A stretch of DNA of 64,000 bases. Source: Flavobacteriales bacterium UBA1494. Lineage in GTDB: Bacteria; Bacteroidota; Bacteroidia; Flavobacteriales_E; Vicingaceae. A model generated the notes under the pieces. The model saw only the letters and a program-made list of their open reading frames with translations. It did no database searches and was not told the origin of the DNA. Below, in pieces: positions 34,953-43,978 of this stretch; position 1 is the first letter of the stretch; each line of letters starts with the position of its first letter. The stretch is taken from NCBI GenBank assembly GCA_905182175.1, contig CAJJAT010000003.1:62001-126000 (forward strand), written 5' to 3'. A program made the position numbers and the translations under genes.

Positions 34953-34960
34953 CAAAGGTA
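34953..34960 (-). promoter_or_regulatory. TAnnTTTG -7 box for pckA
   Basis: On the minus strand TACCTTTGC, exact to the extended -7 consensus, 74 bases upstream of the pckA ATG. A TTTG lies 12 bases further upstream (34973-34976), closer than usual for -33. Confidence 0.55.
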
Positions 34961-35139
34961 ACAGCCTTTTTGCAAATAGTGTTTAATAAATGCAATAATT
35001 TTTATTAACAGGAGGGAAAGTATTCTTTTGGTAATTAGTACTATAAGGTGTGTCTTATCAATCAAATTTTATACTATATGTTTCCATAAAATGGAGAAGC
35101 TGATGTTTTAGTTGACGTATCAATAACTATTTCATTATT

Positions 35140-36390
35140 CCTTTTGGTTTAAGATATCCTAAATAATAAATAATTTAAATGGACGCTACATAAAATGGAA
35201 CTCCCGGAATTTTGTAGCGCGATAAAGCACCAAAAATTGTAACATGTCAGACACATAGAATATTCCAAATTGAAGTACAAAAAGAAATAATGGACCTATA
35301 TTTTTATCAAGAAATCGAATTTTATAGAATTTTGAAATACCATTTCTAGCCAAAATTAAAAGTATAATCAGTAAAAGAGTAAATATTTTAAGGGCTTCGC
35401 AAGCCAAAGGAAAATTGTTAACATTGGTAAATAAAGAAGGTATGTTAAATAAATTGTTTTTTTGGCTTTACCTATAATACTTTACGCGGTAGATTCGACT
35501 TGTTCTAGGGAATAACCCGGTTGATCCCTCGTCTGAGCAGGAAAGGTATGAGAACCCTGGAAACCTTCAGGAACTTTTGTACATTGTCCAATGCATGATT
35601 ACAGGATCTACTAGAAATTCTTTAAATCAATAATGCACTTCCCATTTTAAAATGTTAGCTTAACCAGCACAAGGGATGAAATGCTTATGACCATATTTTC
35701 AACTTTACTACTAAGTCGAAATTGAACTGTCAAGAGCATGCCTGGTATAAAATATATTAAACGTACCGTTTTAATATAAGATAAGCATGAGTAAATAATA
35801 GAATTAATAGTAAAAGGAAAATTACTTTTTACCGTTTCTAAGGTTAAAAAGCGATGAGAAGATTAATCCATCGCACAGGGTTTTTACAGGATTTTTTAAA
35901 TTACCGAAACCACAAATAGCAATGGTAGGGTAGTACAAAATGTCTGCAGTAAAAAGTTTGTAAATTGGAGGAAATAGCTTAGAAAGTGTGGCATATAGTT
36001 TCTAATATCCGAATTACGGAAAAGAAGTGAAAATAATTTTAGTATCTAAGTAATGCTTAAAACCTAACAAACAGAAAAAGCTGACAATTTTAGAGTTTAG
36101 CAATGTGTCGTTGATTTTAAAATAACATAGTACTTATTTCTAGTATACGCTAGATTTGCAATATTTTTAAAATATTGAAATAACGAATTAAAAATATTTG
36201 TCAGATTGCAAAACGCGTAATTAATAAAAAAGATTTCTCCTTGGAAATATAAAGATGTTCCTCCTCCCTTAAGGTTATAGATGTAAATTAGCTCTAATAG
36301 AATTCCAAATAGGATTACAAACAGGATTTTGAAACCGAAATGTTTGAAGTACATATTTTTATAAACCTTGTTTTTTGAAAGACGAAGAGA
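35140..36390 (-). pseudogene. Decayed paralogue of the polytopic membrane protein at 46726-48069
   Basis: Read on the minus strand in shifting frames, this stretch follows the intact 447-residue protein from about residue 30 to 435 in order. KILFVILFGILL with GGGTSLYF (36350-36240) matches GFKMLCAVLF with GGDTFLYF. YYPTIAICGFGNLK (up to 35935) matches FYPSMGIWGSGILK (178-191). IPGMLLTVQ (35700-35752) matches LPAMLLLVQ. EGFQGSHTFPAQTRDQPGY (35485-35572) matches EGFQSWHTYLAETRDQSGY (300-318). FGALSRYKIPG (35181-35234) matches FGALSRYKIPC. Several frameshifts and in-frame stops separate the blocks. The first about 30 codons are missing. Short open pieces at 35186-35407 and 36097-36354 are parts of this remnant, not genes. 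Confidence 0.9.
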
Positions 36391-36394
36391 CTGA

Positions 36395-36658
36395 ACTCAA
36401 CAATATTTTGACGAGGAGTTTGGGTTAGATTGGGCGAAAAGAATTAAAGCGATTGATGACGGTGGAGAAGGGTTTGGTAAACTATACAACTTAGATGTTT
36501 CTGCATTACAGGAAGAATACCATTTTAATTATTTGATAGTTCCAATTGCAAAAATATTAAATTTCGAAGCACTATTATCAACACTTAATGAAGGATTTAT
36601 TAGATTAAATAACTTCATATTACTCTATACCATAGAAGTTATTTGTTTAACAAGTTAA
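36395..36658 (+). pseudogene. Orphan open fragment, unidentified
   Basis: 87 sense codons closed by TAA at 36656-36658 and preceded by a stop at 36392-36394. No ATG, GTG or TTG occurs before the best-looking part. The translation is protein-like, including FDEEFGLDWAKRIKAIDDGG, GFGKLYNLDVSALQEEYHFN and IVPIAKILNFEALL. It looks like an internal piece of a soluble, charged protein that I do not recognise. It directly abuts the 5' end of the decayed membrane-protein gene, so the junction near 36390 may be an old recombination point at the polysaccharide-locus edge. Confidence 0.4.
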
Positions 36659-36669
36659 AACTAACTTTG
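36642..36669 (+). promoter_or_regulatory. Bacteroidota -33/-7 promoter for the flippase operon
   Basis: TTTG at 36642-36645, a 16-base spacer, then TAACTTTG at 36662-36669, 16 bases before the flippase ATG. This is the best-matched -33/-7 pair seen in the window, and it sits at the left edge of the polysaccharide cluster. Confidence 0.6.
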
Positions 36670-36685
36670 ACTCTCTAATTTAACC

Positions 36686-38122
36686 ATGTCAAAAATAAAA
36701 AAGATTGCAACTTTAAGCATTGGTCAAGGTATTAACGTTATTGTTAATTTCTTGTTCCTTCCATATATGGCAAGAGTTTTGTCGTATGAAGATTATGGCT
36801 CTTATGGTCAGGTTTTGCTCATTAGTTCATTTACTATTGCATTATTTTCATTTGGGTTATCGCAAATTATTTTTGTTTATCTGACTAAAAAAGATACCCA
36901 AGGATCAGTCTTGACTTCTAACTTATTTGCAGGTTTGTTGTTGGGTTTTTTGTCTTGTGGAGCCCTTTTTTTTAGTTCAGATTTATTTGCTAATTATTTA
37001 GAAAATCCTGCGATTTCTCGGTTGATTAAAATATATTCATTTACAAGTATCTTCATTATCCCTTTCGCCAGTATTAATGCCTACTTGGTATTTAAAGATA
37101 AAGTAAAATCTTCTGTAGGCATAAGCGTTCTATCTAACCTCATAAAAGTAATTCTTGTTGTTTATGCTATTCAAATTCATGAATCTATAGGTTTATCGCT
37201 TCTTTTTATAGGTATTTCGTCAATAATTCAATTTTCTATAGGGTGCTTTTTAATTAGAAATAAAGTAAACTTTAGTTTTCCAAAACAATTACTTTTAGAG
37301 CAGCTACAAAAAGGGCTTCCACTAGGTCTAACAGGTATTTTGGGTACAGGAATTCTTTATATTGATGGCTTAATGGTAAGTAAGATAGAGGGAGTAGAAG
37401 CTTTTGCTATCTATAGAAATGGAGCTATTGAAGTGCCGTACTTAGCTGCAGTATATGCCTCAATAGCTGCCATAATCCTCCCTGAAGTAGCCAAGCTATA
37501 TGCCAAAGGTAGTTTTGCAGAAATAGTAAGATTAAAAAAGAAGGTTATTCAAAATACCATGATGATTACCTACCCTGTTTTAATTTTTTTATTGTTCAAT
37601 GCTACTGATTTTATAATTCTTTATTTGGGAGAAAAATATTCAGAAAGTGCACTTATTTTTGCAGTGTTTAACCTAACTTTATTGATGAGAGTAAATGATT
37701 ACCATGATGTTATAGTATCTGCAAACAGAAGTAAATTATTGTTACGTTACTATGGTTTTGTTTTTATATTAAATGTTATTTTAAATTATTTCTTTATTAG
37801 TTATTTAGGAATCTTAGGTGCTGCAATTGCAACTGTGTCTAGCTTGTTTATTTTTGCCTATATATTACTTCAAAAGTCTATGAAGCTAGTTCAATCTTCA
37901 ATAAGTAAGGTTGTTCATTTCAGATCTTTTATTGGTGTAGTTGTGATTTGTTCAACTTTAGCATTTTTGTTATCGTTTACGAAAATGTTTGTTGACAATA
38001 GAGTGATAAATTTAGTGCTGGCAGCTGCAATTTTTTTTCCGGTTAGTTACTTTATTTTATTGAAGTTTAATTTTTTCTCTGAAAGCATTAAAAATAAAGT
38101 TTTGATTAAACTTAAGTTGTAA
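36686..38122 (+). CDS. Oligosaccharide flippase (Wzx-like, MOP superfamily)
   Basis: 478 residues with about 12-14 hydrophobic spans. The opening IATLSIGQGINVIVNFLFLPYMARVLSYEDYGSYGQV is typical of Wzx/RfbX proteins, which move lipid-linked glycan units across the inner membrane. A charged cytoplasmic KLYAKGSFAEIVRLKKKVIQ stretch lies mid-protein, as in the family. It opens the plus-strand part of the polysaccharide cluster behind a recognisable promoter, and asnB follows after three bases. Confidence 0.92.
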   Translation: MSKIKKIATLSIGQGINVIVNFLFLPYMARVLSYEDYGSYGQVLLISSFTIALFSFGLSQIIFVYLTKKDTQGSVLTSNLFAGLLLGFLSCGALFFSSDLFANYLENPAISRLIKIYSFTSIFIIPFASINAYLVFKDKVKSSVGISVLSNLIKVILVVYAIQIHESIGLSLLFIGISSIIQFSIGCFLIRNKVNFSFPKQLLLEQLQKGLPLGLTGILGTGILYIDGLMVSKIEGVEAFAIYRNGAIEVPYLAAVYASIAAIILPEVAKLYAKGSFAEIVRLKKKVIQNTMMITYPVLIFLLFNATDFIILYLGEKYSESALIFAVFNLTLLMRVNDYHDVIVSANRSKLLLRYYGFVFILNVILNYFFISYLGILGAAIATVSSLFIFAYILLQKSMKLVQSSISKVVHFRSFIGVVVICSTLAFLLSFTKMFVDNRVINLVLAAAIFFPVSYFILLKFNFFSESIKNKVLIKLKL

Positions 38123-38125
38123 GGC

Positions 38126-39838
38126 ATGTGTGGAATTGTGGGAATTTATAGTAAGCAATCAAATGTAACTGAGATTTCGTTAAAGTTGATGACCAATACT
38201 ATAGTTCATAGAGGTCCGGATGCGGAAGGACATTGGGTTTCTGAAAGTGGTACAATAGGTTTTGGACACAGGCGCTTGGCTATTGTTGATTTGTCTGATG
38301 GTGGTGCTCAACCCAAGTCGTATAGGGAGGATAATTCATTAACAATTACCTTTAACGGCGAGATTTATAACTATCTAGAATTAAAAGACGAATTGCATGA
38401 TGAAGGTGTTTCATTTAATACAGATAGCGATACAGAAGTTTTGTTGGCGTTGTATAATCGTTATGGAAAGGATTGCCTGGATAAATTAGACGGAATGTTT
38501 GCTTTTTCAATTTGGGATGAAAGAAAACAGGAATTGTTTTGTGCCAGAGATAGAGTTGGGGAGAAGCCCTTTTTTTATAAATGGGATGGTAATCAATTTA
38601 TTTTCGCTTCAGAAATAAAAGCTTTACGAGCTCTTAAGCCATCTATTAACATTGATAAAGAAAAGCTAAAAAAATATTTGTTAGACGGACAAATAAAATC
38701 AAACAGTCAAAGTTTTTTTGAAGGCGTGTGTGTGTTACCATCGGCATCAACAATTACAATAAAAAATGGAGTATTTCATCAAGAAAAGTACTGGGAAATA
38801 GACTTGTTGGCTAATACATCAAAAATTGAAATGTCAGAAGCATCCACAAACTTTAAGCAGTTGTTTTTGTCAGCAATAGAGCGCAGAATGCGGATGGATG
38901 TAGATTTTGGCACTTCCCTTTCAGGTGGTTTAGACTCGTCTTCGATAGCATCAGCAATTAGCAGTAAAACAGAAGTCCCATTAAAGACATTTTCAGCTCG
39001 GTTTGATGGCCCAATGGATGAAGGTAAATGGATGAAGAAAGTTATTGATAAGTTTGAATTAAAGAATGAAAAGGTTTATCCAAAGTTTGAAGAAATGATG
39101 GAAAAATTAAGTCTACTGACTTACCATCAAGAATACCCATTGGCTGGTTCTTCCATGTTTGCTCAATGGAGTGTGATGGAATTAGTAAAGCAAAATAATG
39201 TTACCGTTTTAATTGATGGGCAAGGTGCGGATGAGTTTTTATGCGGATATAAAGAATTTAAATACTTCGTAATTTGGGATCTTTTTTACAAAGGAAATTT
39301 TACTCAGTTTTTTAAGGAAAGAAAACTATTCAATAAATACTTTGGCGAAAATGAGAAATTAGGTTGGAGATTTATTTTGTACCCACTTATGAAGTTAATA
39401 GGACGAAAGCCAAAAGAGTGGGAGTTTGGAACGAATTTAAAAGAAAGACTTAAATATGCCGTAGAAAATGATTTGTCAAATCTTTTAATGAGTGCAGATA
39501 GAAATGCTATGGCTCATTCCGTAGAAGTTAGGCTGCCTTTCACGAATAACGAATTAATGGAATTTGCTATTAATTTACCAAGTGAATATTTGTATAAAAA
39601 CGGTGAAACGAAGAAAATCTTACGAGAAAGTATGAAAGGTATTTTACCTGATGCAATTGTAAATAGAAAAGATAAAATTGGCTTTGCTCCGCCACAACAA
39701 ACTTGGTTGGTAAGTGCAGAAGGTAAAAAAATAACCGCAGAAGCTGTTAAAGTGTTAAATCAATATGGATTAAAAGAAAACTCAACCATTCCTTGGAGGA
39801 ATATTGCTGCAGCTAACTTTATTAAGACGTTTAGCTAA
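38126..39838 (+). CDS. asnB: Asparagine synthase (glutamine-hydrolysing)
   Basis: 570 residues. The start is MCGIVGIY, so Cys2 becomes the N-terminal nucleophile of the class II glutaminase, with RGPDAEG and FNGEIYN following. The C-terminal synthetase domain has the PPi-loop SLSGGLDSSSIA and GQGADEFLCGY. AsnB-like proteins in glycan clusters may amidate sugar acids or aminoacyl groups rather than make asparagine; which applies here cannot be decided. It follows the flippase by three bases and overlaps, tail to tail, the converging glycosyltransferase gene by eight bases. Confidence 0.9.
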   Translation: MCGIVGIYSKQSNVTEISLKLMTNTIVHRGPDAEGHWVSESGTIGFGHRRLAIVDLSDGGAQPKSYREDNSLTITFNGEIYNYLELKDELHDEGVSFNTDSDTEVLLALYNRYGKDCLDKLDGMFAFSIWDERKQELFCARDRVGEKPFFYKWDGNQFIFASEIKALRALKPSINIDKEKLKKYLLDGQIKSNSQSFFEGVCVLPSASTITIKNGVFHQEKYWEIDLLANTSKIEMSEASTNFKQLFLSAIERRMRMDVDFGTSLSGGLDSSSIASAISSKTEVPLKTFSARFDGPMDEGKWMKKVIDKFELKNEKVYPKFEEMMEKLSLLTYHQEYPLAGSSMFAQWSVMELVKQNNVTVLIDGQGADEFLCGYKEFKYFVIWDLFYKGNFTQFFKERKLFNKYFGENEKLGWRFILYPLMKLIGRKPKEWEFGTNLKERLKYAVENDLSNLLMSADRNAMAHSVEVRLPFTNNELMEFAINLPSEYLYKNGETKKILRESMKGILPDAIVNRKDKIGFAPPQQTWLVSAEGKKITAEAVKVLNQYGLKENSTIPWRNIAAANFIKTFS

Positions 39839-40922
39839 AAATAGCATTGGTTAACACTGTGTTATTTTGTTCAATGGAGTGATGTTGTTTAACCCAGCTA
39901 ATTTGTTCGTGGCTGTCAGGAGCTGAATAATTTTCTAAAAAGTGCAACAATTTTTCTTTTATATTAATTGCATTGATGTTTTTTATAGGGCAATCTGGAA
40001 ATAGATATTCTTCTAAATCATCTGCGATGTAACAAAAAACATGACATTCAGCCAATAAAGCTTCTATGGCTTGTAAGCCGTACCATCCTATTATTAATTG
40101 GTCAATGACTACATCTGTTTCATTGTACAATTTGAAAAGTTCATATCTGCTGACGGTATATACGGTAGCGGTTTCTTGATTCAAATCTTTTGTATAGATA
40201 AATTCTATCAGTCCGGTTTCGGCTTCAATCTCTTTTAAAACCTTGTTAATAATTTCGCTGCCTTTTAGTCTTGTGTTAGACGGGGCATGTAAAATTTTTA
40301 TTTTATTCGTTTTAAAATATGTGCCCTTCGAAGAGAATGTGCCGATTTCATTTATAAATGAATTAACATCTAAAACAACAGGGTAATAAGTGGCTAAGGG
40401 AATAATTTTCAAAAGATCAGGGGTAGAAACCAATACGCTAGATGCATAATTATCACTGTCTTTTATCAAATTTTGTTGCCAATCAGCAGTTTGGCTGGTC
40501 TCTATTTTATCGTTTAAAAAAGCAATGATGTTATCAGACTTCCAATATAAATAATTTGGGTCTCTAATATCGCTCCCAACAAAATGCATGATTAGTTTTT
40601 TATTCAGGGCTTTATAAACCTTGAATTCCAAGTGGCGTAACTTTCTAGTTAAAATTGTTTCACCTGAGAAAAAATAGTAAGTATTGAATAGGAATAAAGA
40701 TTTTAGAAAAAAGCGGAAGGAAACAAACCACTGTCTTACTTTAGAATAGGTCGGATAGTTTTCCTCATAGTCGTAAGTTGTTTTGTATTGTTTATTGGAG
40801 ACTTTATACTTAACAAAAGACGTTATTTCAAGATTTGGATTTTCATTCCTCAGGAAGTTTGAATAACTCTTAATTCTCCATCCAATATCAACCGCACCGA
40901 AAAGTATTTTCAGCTTACTCAC
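39831..40922 (-). CDS. Glycosyltransferase (GT-B, family 1/4-like)
   Basis: 363 residues. The fold looks like a GT-B enzyme: an N-terminal half starting KILFGAVDIGWRIKSYSNFLR, with the HFVGSDIRDPN loop in the middle, and a C-terminal half with KIKILHAPSNTRLKGSE (donor-side start), VDQLIIGWYGLQAIEALLAE (the usual acidic/Glu donor loop) and a C-terminal helix. The donor sugar is not predictable. It overlaps the methyltransferase gene by four bases on the minus strand, so the two are co-expressed, opposite to the flanking plus-strand genes. Confidence 0.78.
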   Translation of the reverse strand: MSKLKILFGAVDIGWRIKSYSNFLRNENPNLEITSFVKYKVSNKQYKTTYDYEENYPTYSKVRQWFVSFRFFLKSLFLFNTYYFFSGETILTRKLRHLEFKVYKALNKKLIMHFVGSDIRDPNYLYWKSDNIIAFLNDKIETSQTADWQQNLIKDSDNYASSVLVSTPDLLKIIPLATYYPVVLDVNSFINEIGTFSSKGTYFKTNKIKILHAPSNTRLKGSEIINKVLKEIEAETGLIEFIYTKDLNQETATVYTVSRYELFKLYNETDVVIDQLIIGWYGLQAIEALLAECHVFCYIADDLEEYLFPDCPIKNINAINIKEKLLHFLENYSAPDSHEQISWVKQHHSIEQNNTVLTNAIFS

Positions 40923-41797
40923 TTTTTTATAAAATAACCTTTCAGCGAAATCCCGGTATTGGTATTTGTTAGGGCAGAATTAACAAGTTTCTTAGCAATT
41001 TGTAGGTGCTTCTTTTTGCTAATACTTTCCCTAAGCACTTCGTCTTCTGAAGCACCTCTTTGTGTTTCAGGCTTTTTATCTTTTTTAGAATTTTTTAACC
41101 TACTAATACTAATTCCGGTAGAAAGGAATTTTGATTGTTTTAAACCATTCTGCTCACAAACCTTCGTTAAGGTGCTTTTTGTGTAGTAGGATAAATGTTC
41201 AGGATAGCAGATTACATTATAATCAGACTTTAAGTACAAGCGCATTGCAGAATCAAAATTTGGAGTAGTGCAATAAAATAAACCACTGGATCTCAAAAGA
41301 GACTGAATAATTGACACTTCTTCGTTGGGATTATTGATGTGTTCAATTACCTCGAAAGAAGTAATTACATCAAAATCGGAATGGTTAAACGCATCTTTTG
41401 TTAACTTGCCTTGATGCATTTTTAAACCCTTGTTTCTGCAAAGCTCTATTGCTTCATCAGCGAATTCAGAACCGTAAACTTCCCATCCTCTTTTTTTAGC
41501 TTCATCTAAAAAGAAACCTCTTCCACAGCCAATATCTAAAAGTTTGTTCGTTTTTCTGTGAGCTTCAAACTCATCTAGTAATAATCCATAACTGGTAATT
41601 GTAGATTGTGTTAATTTTTGTTCTGCGGTGTAACTATAATGAGTGTAATAGTCTTGTAATTCTGTATCTGTAGGTATACGTTCCATAAAAACAAGCTTGC
41701 AAGCTTTACATTTTACCAATCCTGTTTCTTCATAATAACCCTTTAAGGGCTGAATATTAGTAGATTCGCAGACGAGGCAATTTTTATTATGATTCAT
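40919..41797 (-). CDS. SAM-dependent methyltransferase with N-terminal zinc ribbon
   Basis: 292 residues. A CxxC...CxxC zinc-ribbon (Cys7, Cys10, Cys30, Cys33) is followed by a class I methyltransferase domain with motif I LLDIGCGRG at 86-94, the acidic ribose-binding YGSEFADEAIE, and FDVITSFEVIEHI. This two-part layout is common among methyltransferases of sugar-nucleotide and polysaccharide clusters, such as the C-methyltransferase-like families. The C-terminal about 70 residues are basic and unassigned. It is divergent from the GT4 gene across about 80 bases. Confidence 0.87.
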   Translation of the reverse strand: MNHNKNCLVCESTNIQPLKGYYEETGLVKCKACKLVFMERIPTDTELQDYYTHYSYTAEQKLTQSTITSYGLLLDEFEAHRKTNKLLDIGCGRGFFLDEAKKRGWEVYGSEFADEAIELCRNKGLKMHQGKLTKDAFNHSDFDVITSFEVIEHINNPNEEVSIIQSLLRSSGLFYCTTPNFDSAMRLYLKSDYNVICYPEHLSYYTKSTLTKVCEQNGLKQSKFLSTGISISRLKNSKKDKKPETQRGASEDEVLRESISKKKHLQIAKKLVNSALTNTNTGISLKGYFIKK

Positions 41798-41880
41798 TTT
41801 TTATACAAGACAGTTTCAAAACAAAGGAAAGAAATATTTTATTCAAATCAGGGCTAAGATATGAAGTGTATTTTTACAAG

Positions 41881-43002
41881 ATGTCTAAAAAAGTAGTATA
41901 TATACTATCGCAGGTGGATAAAGCAGTAGCTTTTGAATGGGTTGTAGAGGAGTTCAAAAAAACTAGTATTGAGCTTGTCTTTATTTTAATTAATGATCGC
42001 AGTGATACACCGTTTAGTCAATTTTTAGAAAGACATAAGATAGAATATTATACATACCCACTAAAAACAAAGAAATCTTATCCCTTTACTGCAATAAAAA
42101 TAGCTTTTCTACTTAGAAAATTAGGAGATATTATTGTGCACGTGCATTTGTTTGAAGGAGGGCTAATAGGTTTGTTTGCAGCTAAATTAGCCAATGTAAA
42201 AAAGAGAATTTTTACTCGGCATCATTCAACATCACATTTAGAGTATTTTCCGAATGCGGTTAAATATGATAAATTAAATAACTGGATGGCAACTAAAATT
42301 GTAGCCATAAGTGAAAATGTAAAGTCTGTTTTGATTAATAACGAGGGTGTTAGTCTTAATAAGATTGAAGTTATTGAGCATTGTTTTAAACTCGAAAACT
42401 TTAAGAATGTTAAGGCAGAAGAGGTTTCTGCTTTGAGGTTGAAGCATGAAATTCCTGAAGGTAAAATAATTATAGGAACGATATCTCGTTATGTTAAGTT
42501 AAAAGGTATAGATTTTGTTATTGAGGCATTTAAAGAGGTTCAAATAACAAATCCCAAAGTACATTTGTTACTTGCCAACTCTGGAGGGAACTACGAGAAC
42601 ATAATTAGAGCTAAATTAAATGAACTACCTCAAGACTCTTACACCGAAATAAAGTTTGAATCTAACTTGTATGCTTTGTACCATTTATTGGATATTTTCT
42701 GCCATGTGCCAATTAACTTAAAGGTTGAAGCTTACGGACAAACTTACGTTGAAGCTTTAGCTGCGGGGATTTCGTCTGTTTACACATTGTCAGGAATAGC
42801 AAACGATTTTGTAACGAATGAACAGAATGCATTGGTAGTGGATTATGAAAATTCTGATCAAATAGCAAATGCAATTCAGCGACTATTGTCGGATAATGAG
42901 TTAAAACATAGAATTATAAATAATGGAAAGAAATCTGTTCAAAAATTTGATCTACCAATTATGATATACAAATTAGAACGTTTGTATCTTTCTAACAAAT
43001 GA
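41881..43002 (+). CDS. Glycosyltransferase family 4-type
   Basis: 373 residues from the ATG at 41881; a GTG at 41866 would add five residues. GT-B fold: the N-terminal half has VVHVHLFEGGLIGLFAAKLA-like segments and TRHHSTSHLEYFP. The C-terminal half has GTISRYVKLKGIDFVIEAF, VHLLLANSG and the donor-loop EAYGQTYVEALAAG with its E-x7-E pattern. It probably adds one residue of the surface glycan. It stands at the head of a plus-strand run of four genes. Confidence 0.88.
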   Translation: MSKKVVYILSQVDKAVAFEWVVEEFKKTSIELVFILINDRSDTPFSQFLERHKIEYYTYPLKTKKSYPFTAIKIAFLLRKLGDIIVHVHLFEGGLIGLFAAKLANVKKRIFTRHHSTSHLEYFPNAVKYDKLNNWMATKIVAISENVKSVLINNEGVSLNKIEVIEHCFKLENFKNVKAEEVSALRLKHEIPEGKIIIGTISRYVKLKGIDFVIEAFKEVQITNPKVHLLLANSGGNYENIIRAKLNELPQDSYTEIKFESNLYALYHLLDIFCHVPINLKVEAYGQTYVEALAAGISSVYTLSGIANDFVTNEQNALVVDYENSDQIANAIQRLLSDNELKHRIINNGKKSVQKFDLPIMIYKLERLYLSNK

Positions 43003-43044
43003 AGTAGTACATCCTAATTCATTTGAATATTTTTACCATTCGAT

Positions 43045-43977
43045 ATGCACAATAACTTAGCTGATAAAGAGCCTTTTTTTACCATTGTAATTTCAACATA
43101 CAATCGGGAGGACTTAATTTTGGAAACACTAGAAACTGTTTTTAATCAAAACTATACTAATTACGAGGTAATTGTCGTAGATAACGCATCTACAGATAAC
43201 TCAGTTGTAGTTTTGAAAGAATTTGAAGAAAAGGGGAAACTTAAGTTAATTCAAAACGAACATAATTTAGAACGCTCTCGAGCTCGGAATGTAGGGTTTA
43301 AGGCAGCTAAAGGAGATTATCTTACTTTATTAGATTCAGATGACTTTATGTATCCTGATGCTTTACAGGAGGCAAGAGATTTTATAATTAAAAACAAGGA
43401 ATTTGACTTTTTCCATCAATTTTATCAATTGGTAAGTAACAAAAAGGAAGTTTTGTTTCAATATAGATTTCCGGCTGCGCGGAAACAAATAAAAAAGCTC
43501 GCAGAAGGAAACTTTGTTAGCTGTATTGGCGTATTCCTTTCTAAAAAAGTATATTTAGACTATCTATTCAATGAAGATGAGAAAATATTAGGTTCAGAAG
43601 ATTGGGAACTTTGGGTAAGAATTCGGTCAGAATATAAATTAGGGGTTATACCTAAAGTAAATTTTGGTATTAGAAGTCACCCAAACAGATCTATTTCAGC
43701 TTATGATTTGGATAGCATTGTAGAAAGAAAACAATATATAATTGATGGACTTCTTAAAAAAGATAAGGTAGCTAAAGTGTTTGGTAAATTTGAAGGCCTA
43801 ATGCGTTCTTCAGCTTTTGTTTTTGCAGCAGTTAGTGCTAACCAGGCAAGACAGTTTGACAAGTCAAAAGCGTTTTTAAAAGAAGCGTTAAGTTTGAACA
43901 ATAAGCTACTTTTGAATCCACGCTTCTTAAGAGTGGCTCAAATAGCAAATTTTAAGATAGATAAAAGTTTTAAATAA
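43045..43977 (+). CDS. Glycosyltransferase family 2
   Basis: 310 residues. The GT-A signature is clear: FTIVISTYNREDLILETLETVF at the start, VVDNASTDNS near 44-53, SRARNVGFKAAKGDYLTLLDSDD with the DxD metal site near 97-100, and GSEDWELWVRI further on. The C-terminal about 90 residues are helical. It starts 42 bases after the GT4 gene and ends one base before the epimerase gene, forming part of one operon. Confidence 0.92.
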   Translation: MHNNLADKEPFFTIVISTYNREDLILETLETVFNQNYTNYEVIVVDNASTDNSVVVLKEFEEKGKLKLIQNEHNLERSRARNVGFKAAKGDYLTLLDSDDFMYPDALQEARDFIIKNKEFDFFHQFYQLVSNKKEVLFQYRFPAARKQIKKLAEGNFVSCIGVFLSKKVYLDYLFNEDEKILGSEDWELWVRIRSEYKLGVIPKVNFGIRSHPNRSISAYDLDSIVERKQYIIDGLLKKDKVAKVFGKFEGLMRSSAFVFAAVSANQARQFDKSKAFLKEALSLNNKLLLNPRFLRVAQIANFKIDKSFK

Positions 43978-43978
43978 C

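Noticed and set aside
34879-35139. RNA regulator or small gene in the pckA upstream region
   Set aside because: Apart from the -7 box at 34953-34960 no stable hairpin, conserved element or credible frame was seen.
35186-36354. Two short open frames (35186-35407 and 36097-36354, minus strand) as separate membrane-protein genes
   Set aside because: Both align with parts of the membrane protein at 46726-48069 and connect through frameshifted homologous blocks, so they are pieces of one pseudogene.
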